From contig OZ038439.1 in the NCBI GenBank assembly GCA_964036275.1, positions 5,764,669-5,828,668 of the forward strand: 64,000 nucleotides of DNA, in the 5' to 3' direction. A program made the position numbers and the translations under genes. Positions 22,901-33,306 of the stretch are shown one piece after another. This DNA comes from Litoditis marina (Eukaryota; Nematoda; Chromadorea; Rhabditida; Rhabditidae). The notes under the pieces were generated by a model. The model did not search any database. It saw only the letters and a list, made by a program, of their open reading frames with translations, and was not told the origin of the DNA. How positions within the stretch are numbered: position 1 is the stretch's first letter; every line of letters starts with the position of its first letter.

Positions 22901-25900
22901 ACGACTATACTGTTTTGCGACTCAATGACTGCAACCAACTGTTATTCGGACTATGCTCCTTTGAATGAACATTTTCGTTTGTTGTTTGGAATTTAAAAAT
23001 GCACACTCGTTGGTTCGCGAACCGATGTTTGACTAGCAATCGAACCACTTTACAATTCTTCAAACTACACCATGTTTTATTGAGCCTATCAATATCCACA
23101 ACAAATGCTTCAACATTGTTTTTTCACCAATTTCTGTGCAATTGACTATAGTTTGAGATTCTTTTCATCCTCGCCGACAATTTTTTTTATAGATTCCGAA
23201 TGTTTGTTGTGATTCTCTACTATGTCCTCTGTTACTATTCGCAAATTAACTTTTTATTTTCATTATCATTATTAAACGTCATTTTTACCTCGGCAGGAAC
23301 GGGACTTCATCCGTAATACTGTTGTACAAACTTATATTACTGGCGTCATCGGAGAAATTTTGCACTGTGTTCAATGCAAAGAAAACCACGGATCTGGATG
23401 GAGCAGTCATCACGTATTCACAGTCAAGACCATCTGAATAGTTTGACGGATAGCCGGGTGAGTAGATCTGAAATTATCTGATGTGGGGACTGTTATTTTG
23501 TCGAAAAAAATTGGAAAATCTTCATTTAATGAAATAACTTATATTCCGGTCAAAATTCAGGTGAAACTTTAGAAAAAAAATGACATTTCGTTTAAACAAA
23601 CCTTTTTCGAAGGTTTCCATCTTGGAAAAGTATTTTATCAATGAAGTAACCTCGTTTGTTAGGTTTGTGACTGGTTGATTTCGATTATTTTGAATTACCG
23701 TTCCGTTTCCTTCGAAGAAGTATGTTGATGAGCAGACGGATGGATCGACGGTAGGCGGGAGGGTAGTGGCGACGCACGGCTTGTTTCTCGCTGGAATTAT
23801 GTGAAGGTACACCCGTCAAACGTTTGTTACGCTAGAAATTGACCTTTGAAACTCATATCAGATAAGCAGTCATATTGAAACAAGCGTCGTGACAAACCGT
23901 CGTTGCAAAACAGTAAATTACAGTTCATAGTGGCTGTCATATATATTGATTTTCCCTCTCGTCGTCTGACGTCTCTTATCTCTAGATTTGTTGCAATACA
24001 GTTCCGACCAAACACGAATTTGTAATAAACAGAGCGCGTAATAAACATAATAAACAGAGAACATCCCGAACTCATTATTGTATTTTGCGTCTCTTGCTCT
24101 GCACAGTGTTTTTTCGATAGTCTGGCCTGAGAGAAAGTAAATAGTTGTCGTTCGGTGAGAGCTCAAACTCAGTGACAAAATGGGTTTTTGGAGCCGTATT
24201 GCTCGTAGTTTGGTCAGATCGGCCTGACATAATGGTCCGATCTAGGTTAGCTCCGCCTATTTAGTAATATCGGGGCATCTCGGTCACTCGGTAGCTAACT
24301 CCCATTCTTCTTTCCCCAACATAATGTGTGATGTGAAACATAATATGTTACCAATAAACATATAATACCATATTCTGTTACTCACAATGCAAACTATCAC
24401 TAAACTATCCTCGCCACACGTATAGTGGAGTTCCTCAACAACCGATTGTATTGAGTCCACTGGTTCCGAAACAAGCATTTTGCCCTATTCCGCTGTGTTT
24501 TCAATTCAATTCTGTTGTTTCTTAATGGAGGCCGGAACACAATTCTGATTGCCAGAAAGCTGCTGTATCATACTGATTATTGGACGCGTTGCGTGTCGCT
24601 CGACATTGTCATGTGAATGTCACGTGAACTGATCCAACTAAATGGAAGCTATCAGTGCTCTCTGATCTGAATACAGTTGAGAGCAGCCCGAAACGAAGCC
24701 TGCTCAAGTTGTGCTCCGGTCTCCTTCGAAAAAAATCGTGGAGTGTGACAGGTATGGAATTTAAACTGAAACTGAAACTGTTTCATCGTCTCCAGTTTTT
24801 TTCATTTAGGTGAATTTTCATGAAGAACGGTATTGGTACTCACGTCGTTTGCAAATCGAAGTTATATTGTCGTAACAAGGTGTATTGATCCATTCACCCT
24901 TCTTCACTACGTCGTTGTTCAGTGACATCGCCACACAGTTTCCCAATTTAGGTTCGATATATCCTGAAATCTTCGAAGAATACATAATCAATCATTAATT
25001 TTTAATGCAACTATGGTCTTCACAAGAGTGGGTGAAACTGTGCGAACAGCGTGAAGAAAATGTTTTATTCTATAAGGTTATTAACTGCATGTGAGTTATT
25101 GATAGATTTGTATTCAAAACCTTTGTTTTTTCGTACCAAAATTGTCATAATCGGTTCCAGCCAGCTTCACCCCGTTAGTCCACTCAAATTCCTCGGTTTT
25201 CGTCCAAATCAGTCCAATACGGAAAAAAGTTTCTCCAGTTGCATGCGGCACACTTTGAACGAACGCGTTTTCCTGGAAAACGGAATTTTGTACAAAATGA
25301 CAAAATTAAGATACAATATGGAAAATTTTGAAGTATATATTTTCCAGATCAATTTCAACTCTGAAGCTACACCTGAAACCACACACATATCACATGATTC
25401 GAATAACATTAACAACCCTTCTGGGGGTTTCAATGAATTAGAAGAAGTTAGCAAAACGTACGTCGTCAGACAGAATACTGGTCAAATGTCCGCACTCGAG
25501 GCGACAATTTGCTTCAGCCACTTCTTCTGACGAAGGAGAAAGGGTTTTGTAGCAGTTGGTCCCATTTTGGTGGTACGAGGTGCCGCAATTGGGTACTGAA
25601 AAAATTGATGTGCGTGAACCCGTGAACCTCGCAAAGTTCACATTCCAATGATGGATCGTGCACGTTGTTATTTCACGTTTGTGAGTTATGGTTGTGTTCC
25701 ACATGTTTCACGTAACTATGCAACTGACTAACAGTAAACAATAAACTGTTCCATATCCTAATTCATACTCATGCTTATGTTCACTTACTTACTTACTTAC
25801 TAAGTAAGTAAGTAAGTAACCATAAGCTTATGGTTGAAGTATGAATCGAAGAAAACCAAGTAACTAATAGTAAACAGCAAGAAGTACATTAAAAGTAGTG

Positions 25901-28900
25901 AGAAAACTTTTTTAAATCGTGTTTTTGAGCCCTGCAATCATGTGAAAACCAGTAGTATTTACTATTTCACACCGTAAGTGTGTGTTTTTTGGTCTGAACT
26001 ACAAGTTGCTGACAGCTAACTGCTCTAATTTCTGACATACACTTTTCATGAACAGCAAGTGATCACAAATCCTTGGTTATCAGATACTACAAATACTTCA
26101 GCTGTTCAATCCACCATTTCTACAAGCCCCTACCATATGTTTTTTTTATTAATTTCTGACATTAATTCATAAATTATCTATTTATAGTCAACTTGGTTGT
26201 TACACATCATATTAATGAGTTCATAATCATCTTCAAATGTTACCGTAAGTGGATGGTGAACTGATTGTGCTGTTCACTTGACACGCGTACGAGTTCTGTT
26301 CATCACACTTTGCGCTGATCCATTTTCCATTCTGGACCGAGAGGTAGACACAACTCCCGGTGGCTGGATTTGGGTTGCCTGGATGTAGCAAAGTGAAAAT
26401 ACTACTCTTGAATTCTACCCCTATTCAAACACGGACTGTAAACATTGAAACGATAAAAAATTTATTGAGGGAAGTGGGTTTGCGTCACAGTACCATCGTG
26501 AATGTTAACTATGACAGCTCATCTTTTGATGAGAGCATCCTGTTTGACACATGGATCGGTAATTGCCCAAAATGTCAAAGTAACTAATGTTAGTTATAGG
26601 CAATCTAGAAATTAGCACAGTGGAAATAAATTCCTCTCTTCCCTCTCTTCATCCCTCTCTCTTTTGGACTCATTTCATCATTAATTATTAAAAGTAGCCC
26701 GTTATCAACAATCTGTTGGGCTTGTTTATACAAGCATTCTGTTTTTGTATGATAATTTCACATTCCTATTTTTCCTCCTAATTTAATGTACATGTACGTT
26801 ATTACTTGATATTATGCACTTTTCGCCAAATCTGAAAAAAGCATCTTCGTTCAAGGTCTATTGGAACACATTAAAAGATATTATTCTTTCAATTTTCAAG
26901 TCTTTCATGCACTTGAGATTTATAGAGGAACGCCTTCTTGAGTGTATCATTCCGTTATTTGTGTTTGGTATGACTAGAAAACTCATGTGATTTTCTTGTT
27001 TATTTTTCATGAATGGGTGTTTTTCATAACGTTAATATGTCTATTCTAGCAAGTTTCCGTAACTCTTTCGTAAACTTTGTAAACAGTCCTTCACATTGTT
27101 GTTGGGATCATCCCTGTTTTCAACAGAGTTCTAAACAGAATGGAATCACCGCAACTATTGATGCATTTCCGAAAACCATTCATATCGGTAGTCAATTGCA
27201 CAGTAACGTATACCATGGTAAATAGAGCATAATTCAGAAAAGTACAGCAACAAGTACGCGTTCCCTTACTTGAATGCTAACTCTACGTTACTTTTCAACC
27301 AACTCCAAGTTTGATAGGAGAACAGGTCTCAACAAAAGCACCGATTACAAAGCGTGATCGACACACTCATTCGACATTGGGAGGAGTTTGTCATGCGAGA
27401 ATTTTATTAATGATGGAATAATGATGAAATAATGATCATTCAGACAATCAGAATATTTCATTAGAGGAGAAGGGGAGGGGGTTGAAGAAACCGTTCCGCT
27501 ATAATTTGAGTTTCACGAAAAAATTGAAAAGCTCAAAATTGTTTCTTCATGTCTTCCCATAGACCATGAAAAAACTTTCTGATTGAAAATTTGTGAAATT
27601 TGCATAACGTCAAGCAATAAGGGAGGGGGCATGGACATTTTCACTATGACGCAATTTGACTTGGTTCATTTACTGCCAGATTTAGTTCAATTTTATAGTC
27701 TTTAGTTGTGTATTCGTATGCGATAGAGTGTTTTAAAATCATTTTTGCACTTCTATAGGCTATTTTGAGCTTACCCCGTACGCAACCCCCCTATCGGTGT
27801 CATTACGTAAGCCGCTTTTCTAAGAAAACGAAGCAAGATAGGGATATGAAAGTTGTTGGATATGTGAACCATTATCACGTATCATCTCATGGCATTACTT
27901 GTCTACGCTCATTAGCATAAGTCTGCTACCCTGTTAACGTGTTACGTTTCCTCGTCTGCTTACGTGTCCAAAGCAGCGAGCATTGTTAGTATTGTAAGCT
28001 CAACCTAGCTAGTAAGCAGTCTGGCTACTAGGCTAGTTCTCTATCTTCTCTCTCCCAGTCAGGTATCAAGGCTTTATTGTACTGTCTCTTATATATTCAT
28101 AATAAACCTAGTCTAGTTAGTGTTTTGTTGTGTTATATTCAAAAGGCTAACGTATCGCCTGAAATACCTAATCGTTGTGACTTCGTGAGTACGAGGGTTA
28201 CAACAAAAGTATATATTTTTGATAATGGTTTTTAATTTGCCATAGGGTCAGATTGTTCACTCAAAAGTCAAAATTGAAGCGGGACGGATTCTTTAAAATG
28301 AAACGCTTACGTCAAAGGAAACTCCAACGTAAATCCATCCAATGATGGAATAATCATCTCATCCAACCTCATCAGAGTGCTTACTTCACGTGAATAGTCA
28401 ATTCACTTCTAGTATAACACACCTGGATAGAAATTAGCGAACGATGATGGTTTTATCAGATCGCCGTTGGAGAATGTACAAGAAGTTTTGTCGGTTCCAG
28501 TGCAAGTCATTCCCAACCAAATATTCAGAGCCTTAGCCTCGGTTAGAACGTAGGCATTAACCTGGAAAGATTGATCATTTTCTAAGAACATCCCATCATC
28601 TTACTTTTTAGTAAGTCGTTCGGGACATGTCTAATATCTAGAACATAATCTCACATGAAGAATAACGCGAAAAAAAGTAAAACACAGTTCACGTGTCGCA
28701 TCAGTTTGAAACAATTAAGAGTTTTCATTTCTAACCCCGTTTATCATGATTCAAGATGTTTAATTGTTCAAAAAAACGTTCAATTCAAAAATGATAACGA
28801 CGACGGATATGTATATCATCCGTTTCAATTTGTTTTCAACCGATGCCTAGTTTACGAATATCGAATGAACTAATGACATTAACTCACAAACACAGTGGTA

Positions 28901-30491
28901 TATATAGTCTTTTTCATTCCTTCTGAAGTTCCTCCAATAGATACACAAACAAATTCAGGTGTTTGAATCACTAATATGTTATCAAAAAAGTTACCAATTT
29001 TTGCAATTGGTTCTGATTCCCTATCCCACCAAACCCTATGAATGTTTTTCAACTAAGTTGAAGTTCACAATCATTGTAAAGTGTGTATATGTACGGAGTC
29101 TCAGTATGGTTGAATTGCGTGTAGTATCATGTACGCGTAACAGGGCAAACGTACCCTTTTCTTTTCAACTTTTCTCTCCATCAACTCTTTTGGAGTGCCA
29201 CATATTTTGTGGAAAGTCACGTGTTCATTCGCGAATAAATTCTATTCTACTCTATTCTATTCTGAATACAGTACACAGACATTGTATGGGGACTTGCGTA
29301 TAAGAATGGCCATCCGCGACAACCGCGGGACAACCGCGGTGTAACATCGGTTATCCTGGTGGTCTCTGGCGCAATAATAGATTTATACCGGCGGTACAAT
29401 AAACACCGGGATAACCGATGTGACACCGCGGTTGTCCCGCGGTTGCCTAGCCATTCTCCCTCGCAAGTACCCATACAATATCTGAGTATGGGCATGAAAA
29501 AGAGAGAGCACTCCACAATCATCTTGATTTGGGTAAAGAGATCAAGGGTCGTACAAACGTGTGAAAACTCACAAAAGCGTTGAGTGGCTGTACCAGGTTT
29601 CCTCCTAGCTGCTCGCAAAAAGACTCGGCTTCTCTTTGAGTCTTTGTATCGGTGAAAGTCTTGAAAAGTACGGATGGCTCTTTCTCAACAAATTGAACTA
29701 GTTCTAATCGTGAAATGGGAGAGCAGTTGATGTTGATCTTTATTTGTGTATCTGTAGTATACACGTACTTGTCGTTCGTAATAGATTGAACTTGACAGCA
29801 TATAATTATAATCGATGATGAATACTTACACGGATGATTAGCATTTTTCATAATTACCATGAACACAATCAGTTCTTCCAACTTTGATTGCAAAAAAAGT
29901 GAGCACTGAAGTTTCAAATCATGTTTATAACATTCTCACCCTGCAACAAGTATCACTCCCGACATCCAAATAGTCCTCAGGGCACGTGCAACAAACTATA
30001 AAGTACAAGTAGTTAAAACATGATTATTTTCGCCAAAAAAACATTAAACTGTACAACTCAAGGAGAGGATTCTATTGCACATCATTTATTAGACAGACAC
30101 ATTGCCCCGTGTATGTGTTACTCACGAGAACATCACGTGATTTTAGTTCAATATCTAATCGCGTAAATGACACTAATCATGCTTCATGTAATGAACGTGC
30201 AAGAGCAAAGAAAAATTTGAAGTTTTGGATGGTTTATCGTTAATATTTCCGTCATTACGTATTTCGTTGTTGACTTGAAAAAGAAATATCAACTTTGTGG
30301 GCAAATTTCCTTATTAGTCCTACTACAATTCGATCTTCTTTTTTTACCCATTTTGTCAGAAATGTGATAACATCTGTCGAATTATTTGATATTCCAACCA
30401 ATTGAGTTAAAAACCGGTTGAACAAAATCATTAAACCCCTGAACCTACCTGGAGGTGCAAAAAGCAGTATTAGAAACAAAATATGTCGCAT
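16922..30491 (-). CDS. Locus C: complete secreted CTLD-CTLD-CUB-CUB protein (540 aa)
   Basis: Minus-strand exons in order: 30491-30449 (signal peptide MRHILFLILLFAPPG), 29995-29940, 29659-29573, 28561-28423, 26378-26244 (CTLD1 to about residue 153), 25595-25462, 25272-25137, 24963-24844 (CTLD2, 154-283), 23790-23699 (linker), 23467-23289 and 19180-19056 (CUB1), 18622-18576, 18002-17905, 17790-17695 and 17057-16922 (CUB2, ends EFTAV). Total 1623 nt, in frame. CUB2 is closest to locus A (YNNTDVYRG, DDVLSVYDGPDD, SNRGYIGFSAEF). Exon 2 is Cys-rich (VCCTCPEDY). Exon 3 uses a TTTTCAAG acceptor and reads TFTD where sisters have HFTT. The exon 14 donor is GC, as in locus A. CUB1 is split by a 4.1-kb intron full of repeats. 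Divergent from E and convergent with B. A paired GATA promoter lies just upstream. Role as for B, inferred. Confidence 0.9.
17140..17670 (+). mobile_element. Degenerate copy of the TTAA MITE family
   Basis: Blocks such as ACATTTTCACTGTGACGCAA, GTCATTACGTATGTCGCTTC and GTCAGATTGTTAACTCAAAA occur in the same order as in the intact copies at 39006 and 44296. The terminal repeats are missing and the middle is rearranged. It fills intron 14 of locus C. Confidence 0.6.
18035..18390 (-). repeat. G/C-homopolymer-rich repeat, copy 1
   Basis: Runs of 6-18 C or G alternate with AT-rich links such as AACTTCAAT and TTTTTACCCCCC. It is the inverted counterpart of 32525-32885, with the same order of links. 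It sits in intron 12 of locus C. G runs could form quadruplexes; homopolymer lengths are error-prone. Confidence 0.75.
19238..19330. repeat. Small hairpin repeat, copy 1
   Basis: TTTAAACTGCAATAG and CAATTGCAGTTTGAAGGACC flank a short loop, with outer GGTCC..GGACC-like and ATTGGTCC ends. The same structure recurs at 52576-52672. Confidence 0.7.
19500..19595 (-). mobile_element. tRNA-like segment (SINE or tRNA relic)
   Basis: On the minus strand TATGCGCTAGTGGGCGCC resembles an A-box and GCGGGTTCGATACCCGG a B-box/T-arm. No acceptor stem closes, so a functional tRNA is unlikely. Confidence 0.45.
20250..20417. mobile_element. CACCAG-type MITE, copy 1
   Basis: It begins CATACACCAGT and ends CAACCTTACTGGGG, with AAAAGTAGTCCGTTT inside. 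Related copies lie at 56272, 56557 and 59140. Confidence 0.7.
21940..22800. mobile_element. Element bounded by inverted TTTACTGC minisatellites, with a 54-bp perfect palindrome
   Basis: At 21960-22013 the sequence is a perfect spacer-free palindrome centred on ACCGCGGT. It is followed by repeated GCAGTAAA units to about 22048. The reverse-complement array, with units like GGGTTTACTGC, fills 22705-22800. The roughly 650 bp between has no coding signature. The arrangement looks like one element with long repetitive inverted termini. Confidence 0.65.
25780..25824. repeat. (ACTT)n/(AAGT)n inverted microsatellite
   Basis: ACTTACTTACTTAC is directly followed by TAAGTAAGTAAGTAAG. The flanks ATTCATACT and AGTATGAAT extend the symmetry. 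It lies in intron 5 of locus C. Confidence 0.8.
27484..28296 (+). mobile_element. TTAA MITE, copy split by a solo LTR
   Basis: It starts AGAAACCGTTCCGCTATAAT and ends GCGGGACGGATTCTTTAA, like the copies at 39006, 44296 and 53462. It is interrupted at 27854-28205. The left TTAA has decayed to TTGA. Confidence 0.8.
27854..28205. mobile_element. Solo LTR (352 bp) with 5-bp target duplication
   Basis: The insert starts TGTTGG, ends ACAACA and is flanked on both sides by AAAGT (27849-27853, 28206-28210). Sister MITE copies show the uninterrupted site (ATAAAAGTATATATTT). It contains AATAAA-like ATAATAAACC, as expected of an LTR. No internal retroelement genes are present, so it is a solo LTR of a Gypsy- or BEL-like element. 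Confidence 0.85.
29281..29479. mobile_element. Foldback MITE, about 85-bp arms, CCGCGG-rich
   Basis: The ends are ATTGTATGGG and CCCATACAAT. The inner arms include CAACCGCGGGACAACCGCGG and its reverse complement, and AACATCGGTTATCC pairs with GGATAACCGATGT. It sits in intron 3 of locus C. Confidence 0.85.
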
Positions 30492-30519
30492 CGTGTGTTT
30501 TGGAAGACGAGTGGAGTTT

Positions 30520-30542
30520 CTTATCTCGAGTTTCTCCTATCT
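30520..30542 (-). promoter_or_regulatory. Paired GATA sites of locus C
   Basis: On the minus strand AGATAG (from 30542) and AGATAAG (from 30526) start 16 bp apart. The proximal site ends 28 bp before the ATG at 30491. Spacing is identical to loci E and F. Confidence 0.6.
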
Positions 30543-30670
30543 TTCGAATAAAAGACCTTCATAGATAGAAAACAATAAGGATTGGGCGAATATTGGACGC
30601 TGAAGCGATTGAAATCAAGGAAGTTTTAAACTTTTCTAGTTAGTAAAATACTGCGAAACCGATCTTTGAC

Positions 30671-30905
30671 TATAGTTCGTTTCATTCTCACTGAGACCCG
30701 TTGGCATCGTGCCAAGATTTTTGGAGCCCAATTTCTCAGAGAAAACATGAAACTTCTGAAGACATTTTTGTTTACGTGTTGTTATGGAACTGAACAACTG
30801 CTAACAGAGATTTGCAGTTTTTTGAAAGACTACGAAGTGGTCAAAAATTGCCTGAACTATTCATTGGCACGCCGCCAAGTCTCAGCGAGAATGACCAGAA
30901 CTATA
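30671..30905. mobile_element. TATAGTTC MITE, copy 1
   Basis: The inverted ends are TATAGTTCGTTTCATTCTCA and its counterpart ..GAATGACCAGAACTATA. The next arm block TTGGCATCGTGCCAA pairs with TTGGCACGCCGCCAA. The TA at each end fits a Tc1/mariner-type target. Confidence 0.8.
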
Positions 30906-31280
30906 CGTGCACCCTAGGTGAATATCAAATAGCGTTATGATCAAGCTCCTTGGGTTTCTAAGTTTATTTCCGTATATATCTATTGAATAACATGTTTTTT
31001 CGTGAAATAAACGTTCCATTCTGAAAATAAATTGGAATTTCGAACGAATTTTGGCAGAGTGCCAAAGCTGAAATGAGTCTCGTAGCGAGACCCTGATAAA
31101 TGGTCGAAACCATTTCGAATTTATCAGGAGCGAGCTCTGGCGAGCTTTTCTTTATCCAAGTTTTATGGTTCTAAAAGTGCGGTTTGAACCCACCCACCCA
31201 CCCTTCGTTCAAACCGCGGCATTCGAGGGCGTATGAGTAAACTACCCAGGAAAAAGCCCGCCATCAAGTGAATAGTCTGT

Positions 31281-31516
31281 TATAGTTCGTTTCATTCCCA
31301 CTGAGACTCCTTGGCATTGGGCCAAAATTTTCGGATGAGCATTTCTCAGAGCAAACATGAGTAGTCCAAAAACATTTTTGTTTACGTGTTCTTGTAAAAC
31401 TGAACAACCGATAACAGGCAAAGACAGTTTTTTAAATAACTCCAAAGTGGTGAGAAAGAGCCCGGAAAATTCATTGGCACGCTGCCAAAGTCTCAGTGGG
31501 AATGACCGGAACTATA
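31281..31516. mobile_element. TATAGTTC MITE, copy 2
   Basis: Same ends and internal order as the copy at 30671 (ACATTTTTGTTTACGTGTT, CAGTTTTTT, CATTGGCACGC). It is in direct orientation, about 375 bp away, in the spacer between divergent loci C and E. Confidence 0.8.
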
Positions 31517-32388
31517 CCAGTGGTATAATTTACTCTACAAGGCATTCTGAGTGACAACCGACTGGCTGTTCGGTAATAAGCTAACCCGATCAGACAATAT
31601 TTTTCGGTCTTCCCTAACTATCTGTCTGTTTTCAACAAAGTGTGAGCTTATCAAGAGTGCAGAGATCGGAATTTGGAAGTTCCTGTGGTTGCCGGGAAAA
31701 TCGGATGTTGTACCACGTCAAACTATTCAGATCAGAACTGTGCGCTACGGCTGGGGTCTTTTCATGCGGATAGTGGCAACCCAGGGGCTACCAATAATTC
31801 GATTTGAACCAACGACAAGGTAAAGTAAGAGAAACAGGGCTAAATATTCAATCTTAACAAACATCAGGGGTAAGTTGCCTTCCTTACTTAACTTCGTTCG
31901 TCTTATTCATCTTTTCAGGAAATCAGTTTCATTCAATCACATATGTTTCCCTCGTGTATGTATATATATTGCTCACCATTGTAATTCTTCTGAGTACAAT
32001 GTATGTCTAGTTGTTTTGCTGCTTGTCGTTGGTTTGTATTGTATTGTGTTGTTATCATGCACTATTGGTCCAAATGAAGCTTTCTATCCATGAAGCTTCT
32101 CTACTCTCAAAATGTCTTCGAAATTTTGGTTATGCCGTAGTTATACGGAGGTATAATCAGTTTCACTGAAACCTCATCAATTTCCGACGCGTTCTCGTAC
32201 AAATCGCAGAACACTATGTGTGCAGATTGAACCCCATGAAGTACCCCTATGATATTTTGCTAAATATAGCTTTTCTAAAGAAGAAAAGTTCAAACTGCTT
32301 TCAACCGAATTAGTTGAGAGGTGAAAAAGTTAAAGTTTGATCAACTCATTCCGGAAAATAAACTTGTGCACGTTTTTCCACTTTGCAG

Positions 32389-33306
32389 CGCTCGTCTCTT
32401 CTACCAATTCCACAATTTCAATGCCGATGATGTGCTTTCTGTCTACGATGGTCCGGATGATCAATGACTGCTTCTTGGAAGGCAAGTGGAAACAAAGGTA
32501 TGGAAGCGAGAAGGAAAGTGGGGAACATTGACTTTTTACCCCCCATCTTTTTGAATTTATATTGTGTTTGGGGAATTGTAGTTTGACCCCCCCCCACCGG
32601 GGGTGATAATTCAATTTATCATCTGCAATACAAAAGTTTGAGGGTGGGGGGTAAAAAATAAACATTTCCGGTATTGAAGTTCAGTCCCCCACTCGTTGAA
32701 GTTTGACCCCCCACCATTGAAGTTCTACCCCCCGCCGACCCAGGTGGGGGGTAAATAGTAAATGTCGAAGTTGAATTTTGTCCCCCCCCCCTCTCCTAGA
32801 TTTTCAGGTTTCAGCTTAGGTGGAGGGTTGAAGTGCTACGGGGGGGGGGGGGGACCCAACTAAAGTGGGGGGCCATACTTCAATTTTCCCTGAAAGTGAA
32901 TACGAAAAGCCTGCTCAGGAAAAACCTATATAAACCTTTTTTCATTCAAACTAAGAATGGAAATCGCATACGGTTTGTATGGTTTGTCTGTTTTGTCACG
33001 CCCGGTTCACTGCCACTTTCACTTCGTAACTGCTGCTATTAATGTTGTATTCATATGAAAAGGAACAAATTTTCTCATTCACTGAGCACATATTTTTATG
33101 GAAAATTGTGTTATAACTCATTCTTTGTTCTAATGAGATTCTCGTTCTACTACCCCCCCCCCCCTCTGCCAAACGGCCTATTACCTCTCACCTCGACCAA
33201 CAATTCAATGTTCCTTCAGTTCACACCCCGCTCCAACCGCGGTTTTGTTGGATTCTCAGCAGAATTCACCGCTGTTCCAAAGTGTTCATTCTGGTTGTAT
33301 TTTTAG
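32389..33306 (+). pseudogene. Locus D: decayed 3' fragment of a CTLD-CUB gene (last two CUB2 exons)
   Basis: Exon 32389-32481 translates as ARLFYQFHNFNADDVLSVYD then GPDDQ, an in-frame TGA (32465-32467) and LLLGR. The GC donor GCAAGT is kept. The second exon, from about 33138, gives FSFYYPPPP and SNRGFVGFSAEFTAV. The usual TGA after TAV is CCA (33277-33279), so reading runs nine residues on to TAG at 33304. Intron sequence before the first exon also matches locus A (TTGTGCACGTTTTTCC), showing a genomic duplication rather than a processed copy. No exons 1-13 were found upstream. A G/C-rich repeat fills the single intron. It is closest to loci A and C. Confidence 0.85.
32525..32885 (+). repeat. 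G/C-homopolymer-rich repeat, copy 2
   Basis: Same family as 18035-18390 in the opposite orientation, with runs such as TTTTTACCCCCC, GTTTGACCCCCC and a run of about 14 G before ACCCAACT. It lies in the intron of locus D. Confidence 0.75.

Larger units (their letters stand above)
19181..23288. other. 4.1-kb repeat-filled intron 10 of locus C
   Basis: It splits the two CUB1 exons. It holds a hairpin (19238), a tRNA-like segment (19500), a CACCAG-type MITE (20250) and the TTTACTGC element (21940-22800). No ORF resembles a known family; those present are short and in low-complexity AT-rich sequence. Confidence 0.7.

Noticed and set aside
25051..25530. 159-codon plus-strand ORF
   Set aside because: It overlaps two genuine minus-strand CTLD2 exons of locus C and is their antisense shadow.
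29519..29917. Read-through of exon 3 of locus C upstream as a longer exon
   Set aside because: Only the last 29 codons (TFTDTKTQREAES onward) match the sister exons; the 87-nt size and TTTTCAAG acceptor fit the family structure.
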